In this document: piece by piece, positions 5,584 through 12,662 of the stretch
Numbering within the stretch: position 1 is the stretch's first letter
Layout of the letters: the number at the start of each line of letters is the position of its first letter
Origin: an uncultured Selenomonadaceae bacterium
GTDB lineage: Bacteria > Bacillota > Negativicutes > Selenomonadales > Selenomonadaceae
NCBI GenBank assembly: GCA_945637225.1
Contig: CALZDE010000039.1
Location: forward strand, 1 to 12,662
DNA length: 12,662 nt
Direction: 5' to 3'
The notes under the pieces: generated by a model
Seen by the model: only the letters and a program-made list of their open reading frames with translations
What the model was told of the DNA's origin: nothing
Databases searched by the model: none
Program-made: the position numbers and the translations under genes

Positions 5584-7860
5584 ATGACTGAGAGTGAAAA
5601 TACTAATGGAATGCATATTATAACTCCTCAGGCGGGTAGTCCAAATGCTACAACAACTATAGACGAGGTAATAGAGGCTCTGCTTAAATACCAGCCAAGA
5701 GCTGATATAGACCTTGTGCGTCGTGCTTATGAATTAGCGAATGCAGCACATAGTGGACAGAAAAGAGCTTCCGGCGAGGAATATATTATTCATCCACTTT
5801 GCGTTGCAAAAATACTGACTCAGTTACAGATTGATGCTACCACTATCAGTGCGGCCCTGCTTCACGACGTGGTAGAGGATACTACCTACACTGAGGAACA
5901 GATGGCGGAGATTTTCAGTCCAGAGGTAGCCATGCTTATTGATGGTGTTACCAAATTGGGCAAGATTAAATTTCAGTCTAAGGAAGAACAGCAGTCAGAA
6001 AATTATCGTAAGTTATTCTTAGCTATGGCGAAGGATATCCGCGTAATCATGATTAAGCTGGCTGACCGTCTCCATAATATGCGCACCCTGAAATTCGTAA
6101 AGCCTGAGAAACAGCAGAGAATTGCGAAGGAAACCATTGAGATATATGCTCCATTGGCTAACCGCCTCGGTATTTCCAACATCAAGTGGGAATTGGAGGA
6201 TCTGTGTCTCCGTTACTTAAAGCCAGAGGAATATTATTCTTTGGTGGAGAAGGTAAGCCAGAAGCGACAGGAAAGACAGCAGTTTATTGAAGATGCTATT
6301 TTACAGATTCATACAAAGCTGATAAGAAGCAGTATCAAGGCAGAGATAAGTGGCCGCGCAAAGCATTTTTATAGCATATACAAGAAGATGAAGCGTGACA
6401 ATAAGGATATAAGCGAGATTTACGACTTATCCGCTGTGCGTATTCTAGTACATAATGTTCGTGACTGCTATGCGGCACTGGGTGTTATTCATGCAATGTG
6501 GAAGCCTATTCCTGGCCGTTTCAAGGATTATATTGCCATGCCAAAAACAAATGGCTATCAGTCCCTGCATACCACTGTTATGACTCGTGGCTATCCTTTG
6601 GAAATTCAGATTCGTACCTTTGCCATGCATCGCATATCTGAGTATGGTGTAGCGGCGCACTGGAAGTACAAGGAACGTGGCAAGAATGTTGTGGCTGGCG
6701 ACAATTACGATAAGAAGCTTTCCTGGCTCCGTCAGATGCTCAATCTTCAGCAGGATTTGAATGATCCAGGCGAGTATGTGGACGCATTGAAGATGGATAT
6801 TTTCTCCGATGAGGTATTCGTCTTTACCCCTCGTGGTGACGTTGTTGATTTGCCAAAGGGTGCAGTGCCAATTGATTTTGCTTACCGCATTCATACAGAT
6901 ATAGGTAATCATTGTATTGGTGCCAAGGTCAACGGAAAAATTGTACCTTTGGAATACAAGCTGAAAAATGGTGATTTAGTTTCCATTATAACAAATAAAA
7001 ATAATGATGGCCCTAGCCGTGACTGGCTGAATATCGTAGCGGCTGCTGAAACACGCAGTAAGATTCGTAGCTGGTTTAAGAAAGCAAAGCGTGAGGAAAA
7101 TATTCTCCGCGGTCATGAACTTCTGGTACAGGAGGCAAAGAAGCTGGGCTATGAGCCAAAGAGCCTTATTCGTGATGAATGGCTTAATTCTGTCTGCCTG
7201 CGCTTTAATATCAACAGTGACGAGGATCTGCTGGCGGCTGTCGGCTATGGCGGTGTAACTGTAGCGGCAGTTATGACGAAGCTGATAGAAAATCAGAAGA
7301 AGGAAATCAAGGAACAGACTCCGCCTGATGTCAGCGAAATGCTGGAGAAGTTCAAGGCTCCTCAGAATAATAATGGCAAGAAAAGTAAATCAAGTCATGG
7401 TATTCTTGTTGAGGGCGAGGGTGGCATGATGGTTCGTCTTGCCCGTTGCTGCAACCCAATTCCTGGCGACCCAATTACTGGTTATATCACTAAGGGCAGA
7501 GGTATTTCTGTTCATCGTGCAGATTGCCCAAATGTGGTAATAACTGATGGTGACTTTACCAGAGTTATTGATGTAGCGTGGGATATCGGTCTTGATAAGT
7601 CCTATACGGTAGAAATCAATATTTCCTGCAACGATGCAACTGGCGTGCTGACTCAGGTTTTATCAGTGCCAGCAGAAATGCGTATCAATGTGACTTCTGT
7701 CAATGCTAAGACAAATCGTGCCAATAAGACCTCTGAGGTTATTTTGGGACTGGAAATTCACAATGTATCACAGGTTTCCCGTATTATGACGAATATCCGC
7801 CGTTTGAAGGATGTTTACAGCGTAAGCCGCAGTATGGCTAATCATGCAGAAACTAATTAA
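5584..7860 (+). CDS. rel: Bifunctional (p)ppGpp synthetase/hydrolase (Rel/SpoT family)
   Basis: Makes and degrades the stringent-response alarmones (p)ppGpp. The 758-residue product has the full long-RSH layout. The hydrolase domain has R61, H70, H94-D95 (LLHDVVEDT) and D161 (KLADRLHNMRTL); these equal R44, H53, H77/D78 and D144 of the S. equisimilis Rel structure with a constant shift of 17. The synthetase has D281 (IYDLSAVRI) and E340 (LEIQIRT), matching D264 and E323, plus RFKD at 312-315, the form typical of bifunctional enzymes rather than the EXDD of RelA. Then come TGS (about 411-470), the conserved-cysteine region (C622, C623, C648) and a C-terminal ACT domain (about 675-750). Both activities look intact. 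I chose ATG 5584; GGTGGTG 5 nt upstream is a modest site. The frame is open back to a TTG at 5524, but that codon lies inside the terminator. It is followed after 13 nt by the MBL gene. Confidence 0.96.
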   Translation: MTESENTNGMHIITPQAGSPNATTTIDEVIEALLKYQPRADIDLVRRAYELANAAHSGQKRASGEEYIIHPLCVAKILTQLQIDATTISAALLHDVVEDTTYTEEQMAEIFSPEVAMLIDGVTKLGKIKFQSKEEQQSENYRKLFLAMAKDIRVIMIKLADRLHNMRTLKFVKPEKQQRIAKETIEIYAPLANRLGISNIKWELEDLCLRYLKPEEYYSLVEKVSQKRQERQQFIEDAILQIHTKLIRSSIKAEISGRAKHFYSIYKKMKRDNKDISEIYDLSAVRILVHNVRDCYAALGVIHAMWKPIPGRFKDYIAMPKTNGYQSLHTTVMTRGYPLEIQIRTFAMHRISEYGVAAHWKYKERGKNVVAGDNYDKKLSWLRQMLNLQQDLNDPGEYVDALKMDIFSDEVFVFTPRGDVVDLPKGAVPIDFAYRIHTDIGNHCIGAKVNGKIVPLEYKLKNGDLVSIITNKNNDGPSRDWLNIVAAAETRSKIRSWFKKAKREENILRGHELLVQEAKKLGYEPKSLIRDEWLNSVCLRFNINSDEDLLAAVGYGGVTVAAVMTKLIENQKKEIKEQTPPDVSEMLEKFKAPQNNNGKKSKSSHGILVEGEGGMMVRLARCCNPIPGDPITGYITKGRGISVHRADCPNVVITDGDFTRVIDVAWDIGLDKSYTVEINISCNDATGVLTQVLSVPAEMRINVTSVNAKTNRANKTSEVILGLEIHNVSQVSRIMTNIRRLKDVYSVSRSMANHAETN

Positions 7861-7873
7861 TTGGAGCGTTATA

Positions 7874-8530
7874 ATGAGCAATGCAAAATTTACAGTAAAA
7901 AAATTCGTGGTTGGCCCTATTGACGTCAACTGTTACATATTAAAGGACAAAGAGTCAGCAGAAGCGATAATCATTGACCCAGGCGATGAAGGCGAAATGA
8001 TTTTAGACTTTATTCAGAAGTCTGATATGAAGGTGAAATATATCGTTAATACGCACGGTCATTTTGATCATATCGGTGCTGATGATGTTCTTCGCGATGC
8101 CTTGGGGGCGGAAGTAGTTATCCATGAAGCTGATGCAGGTATGCTGACAGACGCTATGGGAAATCTTTCTGCGGCCTTTACAGGAGGAACAGGCTTTACT
8201 TTGAAGCCTGCTGACAAAAAGCTGAAGGATGGCGATGTTATCACCTTTGGCGATTGTTCTTTAGAGGTAATAAGCACTCCGGGGCATACCGTAGGCGGAA
8301 TATGCCTTTATGATGGCGATTCAATGCTGTTCAGTGGTGATACGCTTTTCCAGTCCTCTGTTGGACGTACTGACCTTCCGGGAGGCAATAACAGGGAGAT
8401 TTTGAAGTCTGTGAGAGAACGTCTGTCAAAGATATCAGATAATGCAGAGGTTTATCCAGGCCATGGCCCTTCTACTGCTATGGATTATGAGAGAAAGACA
8501 AATCCATACCTTAGAAAGAGGTCTTTTTGA
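7874..8530 (+). CDS. MBL-fold metallo-hydrolase, glyoxalase II-like (YqgX type)
   Basis: A 218-residue metallo-beta-lactamase-fold hydrolase. The metal site is complete: HGHFDH (61-66), H138 in TPGHT, D156 in FSGDT and H197 in YPGHGP, the pattern of a two-metal glyoxalase II-like enzyme. It is about the size of short bacterial homologues such as B. subtilis YqgX and E. coli YcbL, and lacks the C-terminal substrate-binding domain of classical glyoxalase II (about 250-260 residues). The substrate is therefore open: a thioester such as S-lactoyl-thiol is possible but unproven. The ATG has TTGGAG 7 nt upstream; the frame is open 10 codons further into the end of rel, without a better site. It is 13 nt from rel, so it is probably cotranscribed. 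In many Firmicutes a D-aminoacyl-tRNA deacylase gene (dtd) lies between rel and such a gene; none is here. No GC-rich terminator follows. Confidence 0.9.
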   Translation: MSNAKFTVKKFVVGPIDVNCYILKDKESAEAIIIDPGDEGEMILDFIQKSDMKVKYIVNTHGHFDHIGADDVLRDALGAEVVIHEADAGMLTDAMGNLSAAFTGGTGFTLKPADKKLKDGDVITFGDCSLEVISTPGHTVGGICLYDGDSMLFSGDTLFQSSVGRTDLPGGNNREILKSVRERLSKISDNAEVYPGHGPSTAMDYERKTNPYLRKRSF

Positions 8531-8533
8531 AAG

Positions 8534-8547
8534 TTTTATCAATAAAA
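8534..8547. promoter_or_regulatory. Inverted repeat TTTTAT-CA-ATAAAA upstream of fur
   Basis: A perfect 6-bp inverted repeat with a 2-nt centre starts 4 nt after the MBL stop. It extends outward with a G-T pair and an A-T pair. It has no GC stem and no clear T-run, so it is a poor terminator. Its centre is about 41.5 bp from the centre of the related palindrome at 8576-8588, close to four turns of DNA, as expected of paired operator sites. Confidence 0.25.
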
Positions 8548-8560
8548 TTCTCAATTAGAC

Positions 8561-8589
8561 TAGCCAAACGATTATTTTTATGATAAAAT
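8561..8589 (+). promoter_or_regulatory. Candidate fur promoter overlapping a 13-bp palindrome
   Basis: The -35 TAGCCA (8561-8566, 4/6) is followed by a 17-bp spacer and TGATAAAAT (8581-8589), an extended -10 whose hexamer TAAAAT matches 5/6. The perfect palindrome TTTTAT-G-ATAAAA (8576-8588) covers the -10, so a bound repressor would block this promoter. Predicted start is near 8596, giving a leader of about 79 nt. Self-regulation by Fur is common in the family but only inferred here. Confidence 0.45.
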
Positions 8590-8606
8590 ATATTTTTAGT
8601 GATTAT

Positions 8607-8628
8607 GATTGGATAAAACATATCAATC
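8607..8628. promoter_or_regulatory. Imperfect inverted repeat in the fur leader
   Basis: GATTGGATA (8607-8615) and TATCAATC (8621-8628) are inverted repeats if one G of the left arm is bulged, around a 5-nt centre. It lies downstream of the predicted transcription start. It could be an operator or a weak RNA hairpin; nothing in the sequence decides between them, and chance is possible. Confidence 0.2.
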
Positions 8629-8674
8629 GCTTATGTGACCGGGAAGGTAGATTCTAAACAGGAGGATTATATTC

Positions 8675-9118
8675 ATGCAGCCAAAGTATACTATTAATGA
8701 ATTAAAGAAGCGTTTACAGCTTGGTCAGCACAAAATGACTCCACAGAGAAAAGTCGTATTAGAGGTATTCCTTGATAATGAGAATGCTCATTTAAGTGCT
8801 GAAGATGTTCGTGGCATGCTTCGTGACCGTGATTCTGATATTGGCTTGGCTACAGTTTACAGAGCTTTAGAGCTGATGTGTGATTTGGGTATCCTGCAGA
8901 AAATGGATTTTGGCGATGGCTGTTCCCGTTACGAGTTGAATTTAACTGAGCCAAATGCCCATCAGCATCATCATTTGATTTGCCGTGGCTGTGGCAAGGT
9001 TTTCGAGTTCTCCGATGATTTGATGGACGAGCTGGAAGATACTATTGCAGAAAAATGTAAGTTCAAAATTCTTGACCATCAGGTTAAGTTTTTTGGCTAT
9101 TGTGAGGAGTGCCAGTAA
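8675..9118 (+). CDS. fur: Fur-family metal-responsive repressor, most like Fur
   Basis: A 147-residue transcriptional repressor that binds DNA as a dimer when loaded with metal. The N-terminal winged helix has MTPQRKVVLEVF (21-32), HLSAEDV (39-45) and the recognition helix in IGLATVYRALELM (56-68). The C-terminal dimerisation domain has HQHHHLICRGCGKVFEF (96-112). It carries two CxxC pairs, C103/C106 and C143/C146, expected to hold a structural zinc. The IGLATVYRALEL stretch and the His-rich HHHLIC segment fit iron-sensing Fur better than PerR, but Zur or another subtype cannot be excluded from sequence alone. The ATG has AGGAGG 9 nt upstream, a strong site. It is the first gene of a likely fur-hemZ-hisS-aspS operon; hemZ starts three bases after its stop. 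Palindromes upstream may be its own operators. Confidence 0.92.
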   Translation: MQPKYTINELKKRLQLGQHKMTPQRKVVLEVFLDNENAHLSAEDVRGMLRDRDSDIGLATVYRALELMCDLGILQKMDFGDGCSRYELNLTEPNAHQHHHLICRGCGKVFEFSDDLMDELEDTIAEKCKFKILDHQVKFFGYCEECQ

Positions 9119-9121
9119 ATT

Positions 9122-10687
9122 TTGTGGGTAAAACACTTTCGGCTGAATAGTGATAAGGAAGTCATTGTCCGTATAGTGAAGGAGGTTCTTAACCTCTTTA
9201 AGATAAAGGTTGGTCCGCCAATTGACAGCTTTAATGGCAAACCGCTTCCAGATGATGACATTGCTTATGATTATCAGCATTTATCAATTGAAAATGAAAT
9301 AGATGAAGAAAGTCCTGTTCCAAAGGTGCGTTCCGTAGTAAAGGTATGGGGCCCGCCGGAAGAAACAGAGGCTTTGGAGACCTCTGCCAAGGTTTTTTCA
9401 TGGGAGGCCGAGGGGCATAATCTTGAGGTTTATCGTGCAGGCGTACATCGTCTGATTAAGCTGAATCTCTACCATATTTTCAGGGAAAATTTTGGTTTTC
9501 CAGAGGCACCTTGGGGCATTATGCATGGTGTCCGTCCTACGAAGATTGTCCATCGTATGTTAGCTGATGGCCTTAATCGTGATGAGGTGGTTGCACGTCT
9601 GAAATCTGAGTACGAGGTCAGTGATGTAAAGGCCACTACTATTACGGATATGGCATTACGTCAGCAGCCATTTTTAGCTAAGGGTGATAAAAGGACGGTC
9701 AGCGTTTATGTGGGAATTCCTTTCTGCCTGAGCCGTTGTCTCTATTGCTCATTCCCTGCTAATGTCCTGCCAAGAAAGCCAGAAGGCATTGAAAAATTCA
9801 TGGTGGCACTTAGGAAGGATATGGCAGCTGTTGTTGAGGAAATTAAGCGTTATGATTTGAAGGTACAGTGCATTTACGTAGGGGGCGGTACTCCTACCAG
9901 CTTGCCTGATGATTATTTCAGTGAAATGATAGGCTTAGTGGATAAATATTTCCATACAGCAGATACTATTGAATTTACCGTAGAAGCAGGACGGCCTGAC
10001 AGTATGTCTCCAGCTAAGATTGAAGCTATGGTAAAGGCTGGTGTAACCAGAGTCAGCGTAAATCCTCAGTCTATGCAGCAGAAAACCTTGAAGCGCATTG
10101 GCAGAAATCATACCACCGAATCAATCATTACCATGTATAATGATTTGCGTGAGGCTGGTATCCCAGAGATAAACATGGATGTTATTATCGGCCTGCCCGG
10201 TGAAACAGTAGCTGATGTGGCTGACACCATTGACAGACTGCTGGAATTGGCACCTGACGATTTGACAATTCATTCATTGGCACTAAAGAAAGGCTCACGT
10301 CTGAAGATGAATTTAGAGGAGTATGAGTTGCCAAGCGATGAAGAGTGCAGGGCGATGTTTGATACTGCGATGGAAAAGGTGACAAAGGCGGGACTGCTTC
10401 CATATTATCTCTATCGTCAGGGATATATGAGCGGTCAGCTGGAAAATGTCGGCTGTGCCCGTGATGGTGCTGAGAGCATGTACAATATCCAGATAATGGA
10501 GGAACATCAGACCATTTTAGGTATGGGCGGAGCGGCCAGCAGCAAGGTAATGAACTGGCAGGAAATGCGTCTTAAATCCGTATTCAATGCCAAGGACTTA
10601 GTTACCTATATCCGTGATATAGATGTCTATATAGAAAAACGTAATGAGCTTCTGAAGGAAGCCTATGATACGTGTTTTGTAGAATAA
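9122..10687 (+). CDS. hemZ: HemZ, radical SAM coproporphyrinogen III dehydrogenase-like protein
   Basis: An oxygen-independent coproporphyrinogen III oxidase-like protein of the HemZ subfamily, a radical S-adenosylmethionine enzyme assigned to anaerobic haem synthesis. The 4Fe-4S ligands are C202, C206 and C209 (CLSRCLYC), preceded by VYVGIPF (195-201). GGGTPTS (254-260) is the SAM-binding glycine motif. HemZ-specific features are a long N-terminal region (1-190) and the C-terminal segments YYLYRQGYMSGQLENVG (428-444) and YNIQIMEEHQTILGMGGAA (454-472). At 521 residues it is near B. subtilis HemZ (about 500). The start is TTG at 9122, three bases after the fur stop; AGGAG (9105-9109) lies inside fur, 12 nt away, a rather long spacing. 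Low translation or coupling to fur is likely. No in-frame ATG comes soon after. HemZ is a paralogue of HemN, and coproporphyrinogen activity of such paralogues is not proven in every case; HemW is less likely given the N-terminal region. Confidence 0.92.
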   Translation: MWVKHFRLNSDKEVIVRIVKEVLNLFKIKVGPPIDSFNGKPLPDDDIAYDYQHLSIENEIDEESPVPKVRSVVKVWGPPEETEALETSAKVFSWEAEGHNLEVYRAGVHRLIKLNLYHIFRENFGFPEAPWGIMHGVRPTKIVHRMLADGLNRDEVVARLKSEYEVSDVKATTITDMALRQQPFLAKGDKRTVSVYVGIPFCLSRCLYCSFPANVLPRKPEGIEKFMVALRKDMAAVVEEIKRYDLKVQCIYVGGGTPTSLPDDYFSEMIGLVDKYFHTADTIEFTVEAGRPDSMSPAKIEAMVKAGVTRVSVNPQSMQQKTLKRIGRNHTTESIITMYNDLREAGIPEINMDVIIGLPGETVADVADTIDRLLELAPDDLTIHSLALKKGSRLKMNLEEYELPSDEECRAMFDTAMEKVTKAGLLPYYLYRQGYMSGQLENVGCARDGAESMYNIQIMEEHQTILGMGGAASSKVMNWQEMRLKSVFNAKDLVTYIRDIDVYIEKRNELLKEAYDTCFVE

Positions 10688-10707
10688 ATATTTAGTGAGG
10701 TTATAAT

Positions 10708-12048
10708 ATGCTTACAAATTCTCCTAGAGGTACAAATGATATTTTACCTAACAGCGTAGGCGATTGGAACTACGTAGAGGGTGAAATCCGCAATCTGTGC
10801 CGCCGTTTTGGTTATCAGGAAATTAGAACTCCTATCTTTGAGCATACTGAGCTGTTTCAGCGCGGTATCGGTGAGGGTACTGATGTTGTAGATAAGGAAA
10901 TGTACACCTTTAATGACAGAGGTGGCAGAAGCATTACACTTCGTCCAGAGAATACCGCTTCTGCAATGCGTGCATATCTTCAGAATAAGCTTTATGCTGA
11001 TTCTAATTTGGTGAAGCTTTTCTACATCGGTTCCATGTTCCGTTATGACCGCCCACAGGCTGGCCGTCTGCGTGAATTCCATCAGTTTGGTGTAGAGGCT
11101 GTCGGCGAGGCTAATCCTGCTGTTGATGCAGAGGTAATTCTCTTAGCTATCAATCTGCTGGAGGGCTTAGGTCTTAAGGATTTAGAGCTGTGCTTAAATT
11201 CTGTTGGCTGTCCTAAGTGTCGCGGTCAGTATCGTACTATGCTTCAGGATTTCTTCCGTGACAAGCTGGATGAGCTTTGTGAGGATTGTCAGTCCCGTTT
11301 CGAGCGTAGTCCACTGCGTATCTTAGACTGCAAGGCTGACAGTGATAAGCCATATATGGCAGATGCACCAAAGATTACTGATTGTCTCTGTGACGAGTGC
11401 CGTGACCATTTTGAAGGTGTAAAGAAGCTTTTAACCAAGGCTGGCGTAAAGTATACCCTTGACCATCGCCTTGTCCGTGGTCTTGATTATTACACTCGTA
11501 CCGCTTTTGAGATAAAGTATGCTCCATTGGGTGCTCAGAGTACCGTTGCTGGCGGTGGCCGTTATGATGGTCTTATTGAGGAAATGGGCGGTAATCCTAC
11601 TCCTTCCGTTGGCTTTGCTACCGGTATTGAGAGACTGCTTTTAGCTTTAGAGAAGCAGGGCCTTTTACCTGAGAAGAATAATACCACTGATGCTTATATT
11701 GTTGCTTTAGGTGAAAATGCTCAGACTGAGGCTTTCAAGATAATGATGGATCTCCGCAAGGCAGGTCTTTCTGTTGGAATGGATTATGCTGGCAGAAGTA
11801 TGAAGGCACAGATGAAGCAGGCAAATAAGGCTGGTGCCCTGTGCGCTGTTATCTTGGGTGATGATGAAATTGCCGAGGGCGTAGCTATGCTCCGCAATAT
11901 GACTGACAGTGAGCAGAATAAGGTTCCTGTAGCTGATTTGGTAAAGGAAATCAATACTGTTGTTGGTCTTGCACAGCTGAAAAAGTTCGCTACTGGTACC
12001 AATGCTCAGGCAAGTATTGAGAAGTTGGCTGAATCTTTGAAGCAGTAA
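10708..12048 (+). CDS. hisS: Histidine--tRNA ligase
   Basis: Class II aminoacyl-tRNA synthetase that charges tRNA-His with histidine in the cytosol. The 446-residue product starts MLTNSPRGTNDILP, the usual HisRS opening. Motif 2 covers FRYDRPQAGRLREFHQFGVE (111-130). The histidine-binding signatures are LVRGLDYYTR (255-264) and AGGGRYDGL (281-289). Motif 3 is PSVGFATGIERLLLAL (299-314). The anticodon-binding domain follows (about 327-420). The insertion domain is cysteine-rich: C168/C171, C191/C194 and C226/C228/C231, spaced as if to hold zinc, a pattern I recall from clostridial HisRS; B. subtilis HisS lacks most of it. A tail of about 20 residues extends past the usual end. The ATG has GTGAGG 7 nt upstream and is 20 nt after hemZ, so it is read from the upstream promoter. 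No T-box leader is present. aspS follows, a common pairing. Confidence 0.96.
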   Translation: MLTNSPRGTNDILPNSVGDWNYVEGEIRNLCRRFGYQEIRTPIFEHTELFQRGIGEGTDVVDKEMYTFNDRGGRSITLRPENTASAMRAYLQNKLYADSNLVKLFYIGSMFRYDRPQAGRLREFHQFGVEAVGEANPAVDAEVILLAINLLEGLGLKDLELCLNSVGCPKCRGQYRTMLQDFFRDKLDELCEDCQSRFERSPLRILDCKADSDKPYMADAPKITDCLCDECRDHFEGVKKLLTKAGVKYTLDHRLVRGLDYYTRTAFEIKYAPLGAQSTVAGGGRYDGLIEEMGGNPTPSVGFATGIERLLLALEKQGLLPEKNNTTDAYIVALGENAQTEAFKIMMDLRKAGLSVGMDYAGRSMKAQMKQANKAGALCAVILGDDEIAEGVAMLRNMTDSEQNKVPVADLVKEINTVVGLAQLKKFATGTNAQASIEKLAESLKQ

Positions 12049-12066
12049 AATTTATTTTGAATATTG

Positions 12067-12081
12067 CATTACATTGTAATG
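12067..12081. promoter_or_regulatory. Perfect 15-bp palindrome between hisS and aspS
   Basis: CATTACA-T-TGTAATG is a perfect inverted repeat centred on T12074, in the 67-nt hisS-aspS gap. As RNA it could form a 6-bp stem with a 3-nt loop, but no T-run follows, so it is not an intrinsic terminator. The TACA/TGTA halves recall BlaI/CopY-type operators, whose centre is normally wider. No convincing promoter is seen beside it. Confidence 0.3.
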
Positions 12082-12115
12082 TGGTACATATATGTTTATG
12101 AGGTGAAAATTAATA

Positions 12116-12662
12116 ATGGATACATTAGAAGGCTTAAAGCGTTCCCATCATTGTGGCGAGCTGCGTTCTGAGCATGTTGACCAGGACGTTGTTCTCTGTG
12201 GCTGGGTTTCCCGTCGTCGTGACCATGGTGGTCTGATTTTCGTTGATCTGCGTGACCGTTCTGGTCTGGTACAGGTAGTTTTGGATATTGCTACCATTGG
12301 TGAGGAGCAGTTCCACAAGGCAGAAACTATCCGTAATGAGTTTGTTATCGCTGCTAAGGGTAAGGTTCGTGCCCGCAGTGCAGAGACCATTAACCCTAAC
12401 ATGGCTACTGGTGAGATTGAAATCGTAGTTGAGGAACTGCGTATTCTCAATAAGGCAAAGACTCCACCATTCTATATTCAGGATGGTATTGATGTAGATG
12501 AAAATCTCCGTCTGAAGTATCGTTATCTTGACCTGCGCCGTCCAGAGATGCAGAAGAATTTAATGCTCCGTCATCGTGTTACCAAGATTATGCGTGACTA
12601 CTTTGACCGCAACGGCTTCTTAGAGATTGAGACTCCAATGCTCTGCAAGTCCACTCCAGAGG
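12116..12662 (+). CDS. aspS: Aspartate--tRNA ligase, N-terminal part; cut by the window edge
   Basis: Class II synthetase that charges tRNA-Asp (and tRNA-Asn where the enzyme is non-discriminating). The visible 182 codons hold the N-terminal OB-fold anticodon-binding domain, with CGWVSRRRDHGG (28-39) and FVDLRDRSGLVQVV (42-55). The catalytic domain begins with YRYLDLRRPEMQKNL (135-149), and motif 1 lies around FLEIETPMLCKSTPE (168-182). Bacterial AspRS is about 590 residues, so about 70% is outside the window. The ATG has GAGGTG about 10 nt upstream. It starts 67 nt after hisS; the gap has a palindrome but no clear terminator, so it is probably cotranscribed with hisS. Whether it also charges tRNA-Asn cannot be judged from this fragment. 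Confidence 0.96.
   Translation, partial: MDTLEGLKRSHHCGELRSEHVDQDVVLCGWVSRRRDHGGLIFVDLRDRSGLVQVVLDIATIGEEQFHKAETIRNEFVIAAKGKVRARSAETINPNMATGEIEIVVEELRILNKAKTPPFYIQDGIDVDENLRLKYRYLDLRRPEMQKNLMLRHRVTKIMRDYFDRNGFLEIETPMLCKSTPE

Noticed and set aside
6445..6912. Minus-strand open frame of 155 codons inside rel
   Set aside because: It is antisense to the Rel synthetase and TGS domains, with no binding site or family features.
8529..8552. Terminator after the MBL gene
   Set aside because: The stem is almost all A-T, has one mismatch and a 2-nt loop, and is not followed by a clear T-run. It is better described as a possible operator.
8609..8637. Second fur promoter TTGGAT-N17-TATGTG
   Set aside because: The -10 matches the consensus at only three of six positions. 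The extended -10 upstream is clearly better.
10688..10707. T-box leader upstream of hisS
   Set aside because: Only 20 nt separate hemZ and hisS, too short for a T-box. No T-box sequence was seen in other gaps.
1..12662. tRNA, rRNA, CRISPR, insertion sequence or phage features
   Set aside because: The gaps are short and hold no cloverleaf-like sequence, direct-repeat array, transposase or terminal repeats.

Overview
The window reads as a chromosomal housekeeping segment of an anaerobic, moderately AT-rich Firmicute. Pointers are the low G+C, strong AGGAGG-type ribosome binding sites, RqcH, HemZ, an oxygen-independent haem enzyme and a single bifunctional Rel. An E. coli-type Cca with an HD domain in this setting would fit a Negativicute (Selenomonas/Anaerovibrio-like), but I cannot fix the genus and hold that only weakly. 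Both ends cut through a gene: rqcH at the left (minus strand) and aspS at the right.

Layout. 1-807 (minus) is the N-terminal half of rqcH (ribosome quality control). A 154-bp divergent promoter region follows, with a near-consensus promoter for cca (TTGATA-N17-TATAAT), a perfect 19-bp palindrome over the likely rqcH -10, and a second inverted repeat beside the cca -35. All other genes are on the plus strand. 962-5005 holds cca, an unrecognised 254-residue protein and recJ, closely packed and probably one transcript. 5080-5493 is a small orphan Hpt protein with its own candidate promoter and a convincing intrinsic terminator. 5584-8530 holds rel and an MBL-fold hydrolase 13 nt apart. A 144-bp regulatory region (8531-8674) precedes fur, then hemZ, hisS and aspS (8675 to the end), which are tightly spaced and may form one operon.

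How the genes relate. Most products act on tRNA and translation: Cca repairs tRNA 3' ends, RqcH adds alanine tails on obstructed ribosomes, Rel senses deacylated tRNA through the ribosome, and HisRS and AspRS charge tRNA. RecJ is the DNA-repair member. Fur next to HemZ joins iron sensing to haem synthesis. This thematic link is inference from known families.

I found no convincing novel multigene system. The parts worth a second look are the unknown gene between cca and recJ, the orphan Hpt, the nested terminator/promoter at the hpt-rel junction, and a recurring TTTTAT-N-ATAAAA palindrome at the rqcH and fur promoters. I saw no tRNA, rRNA, CRISPR, insertion sequence, T-box or riboswitch.
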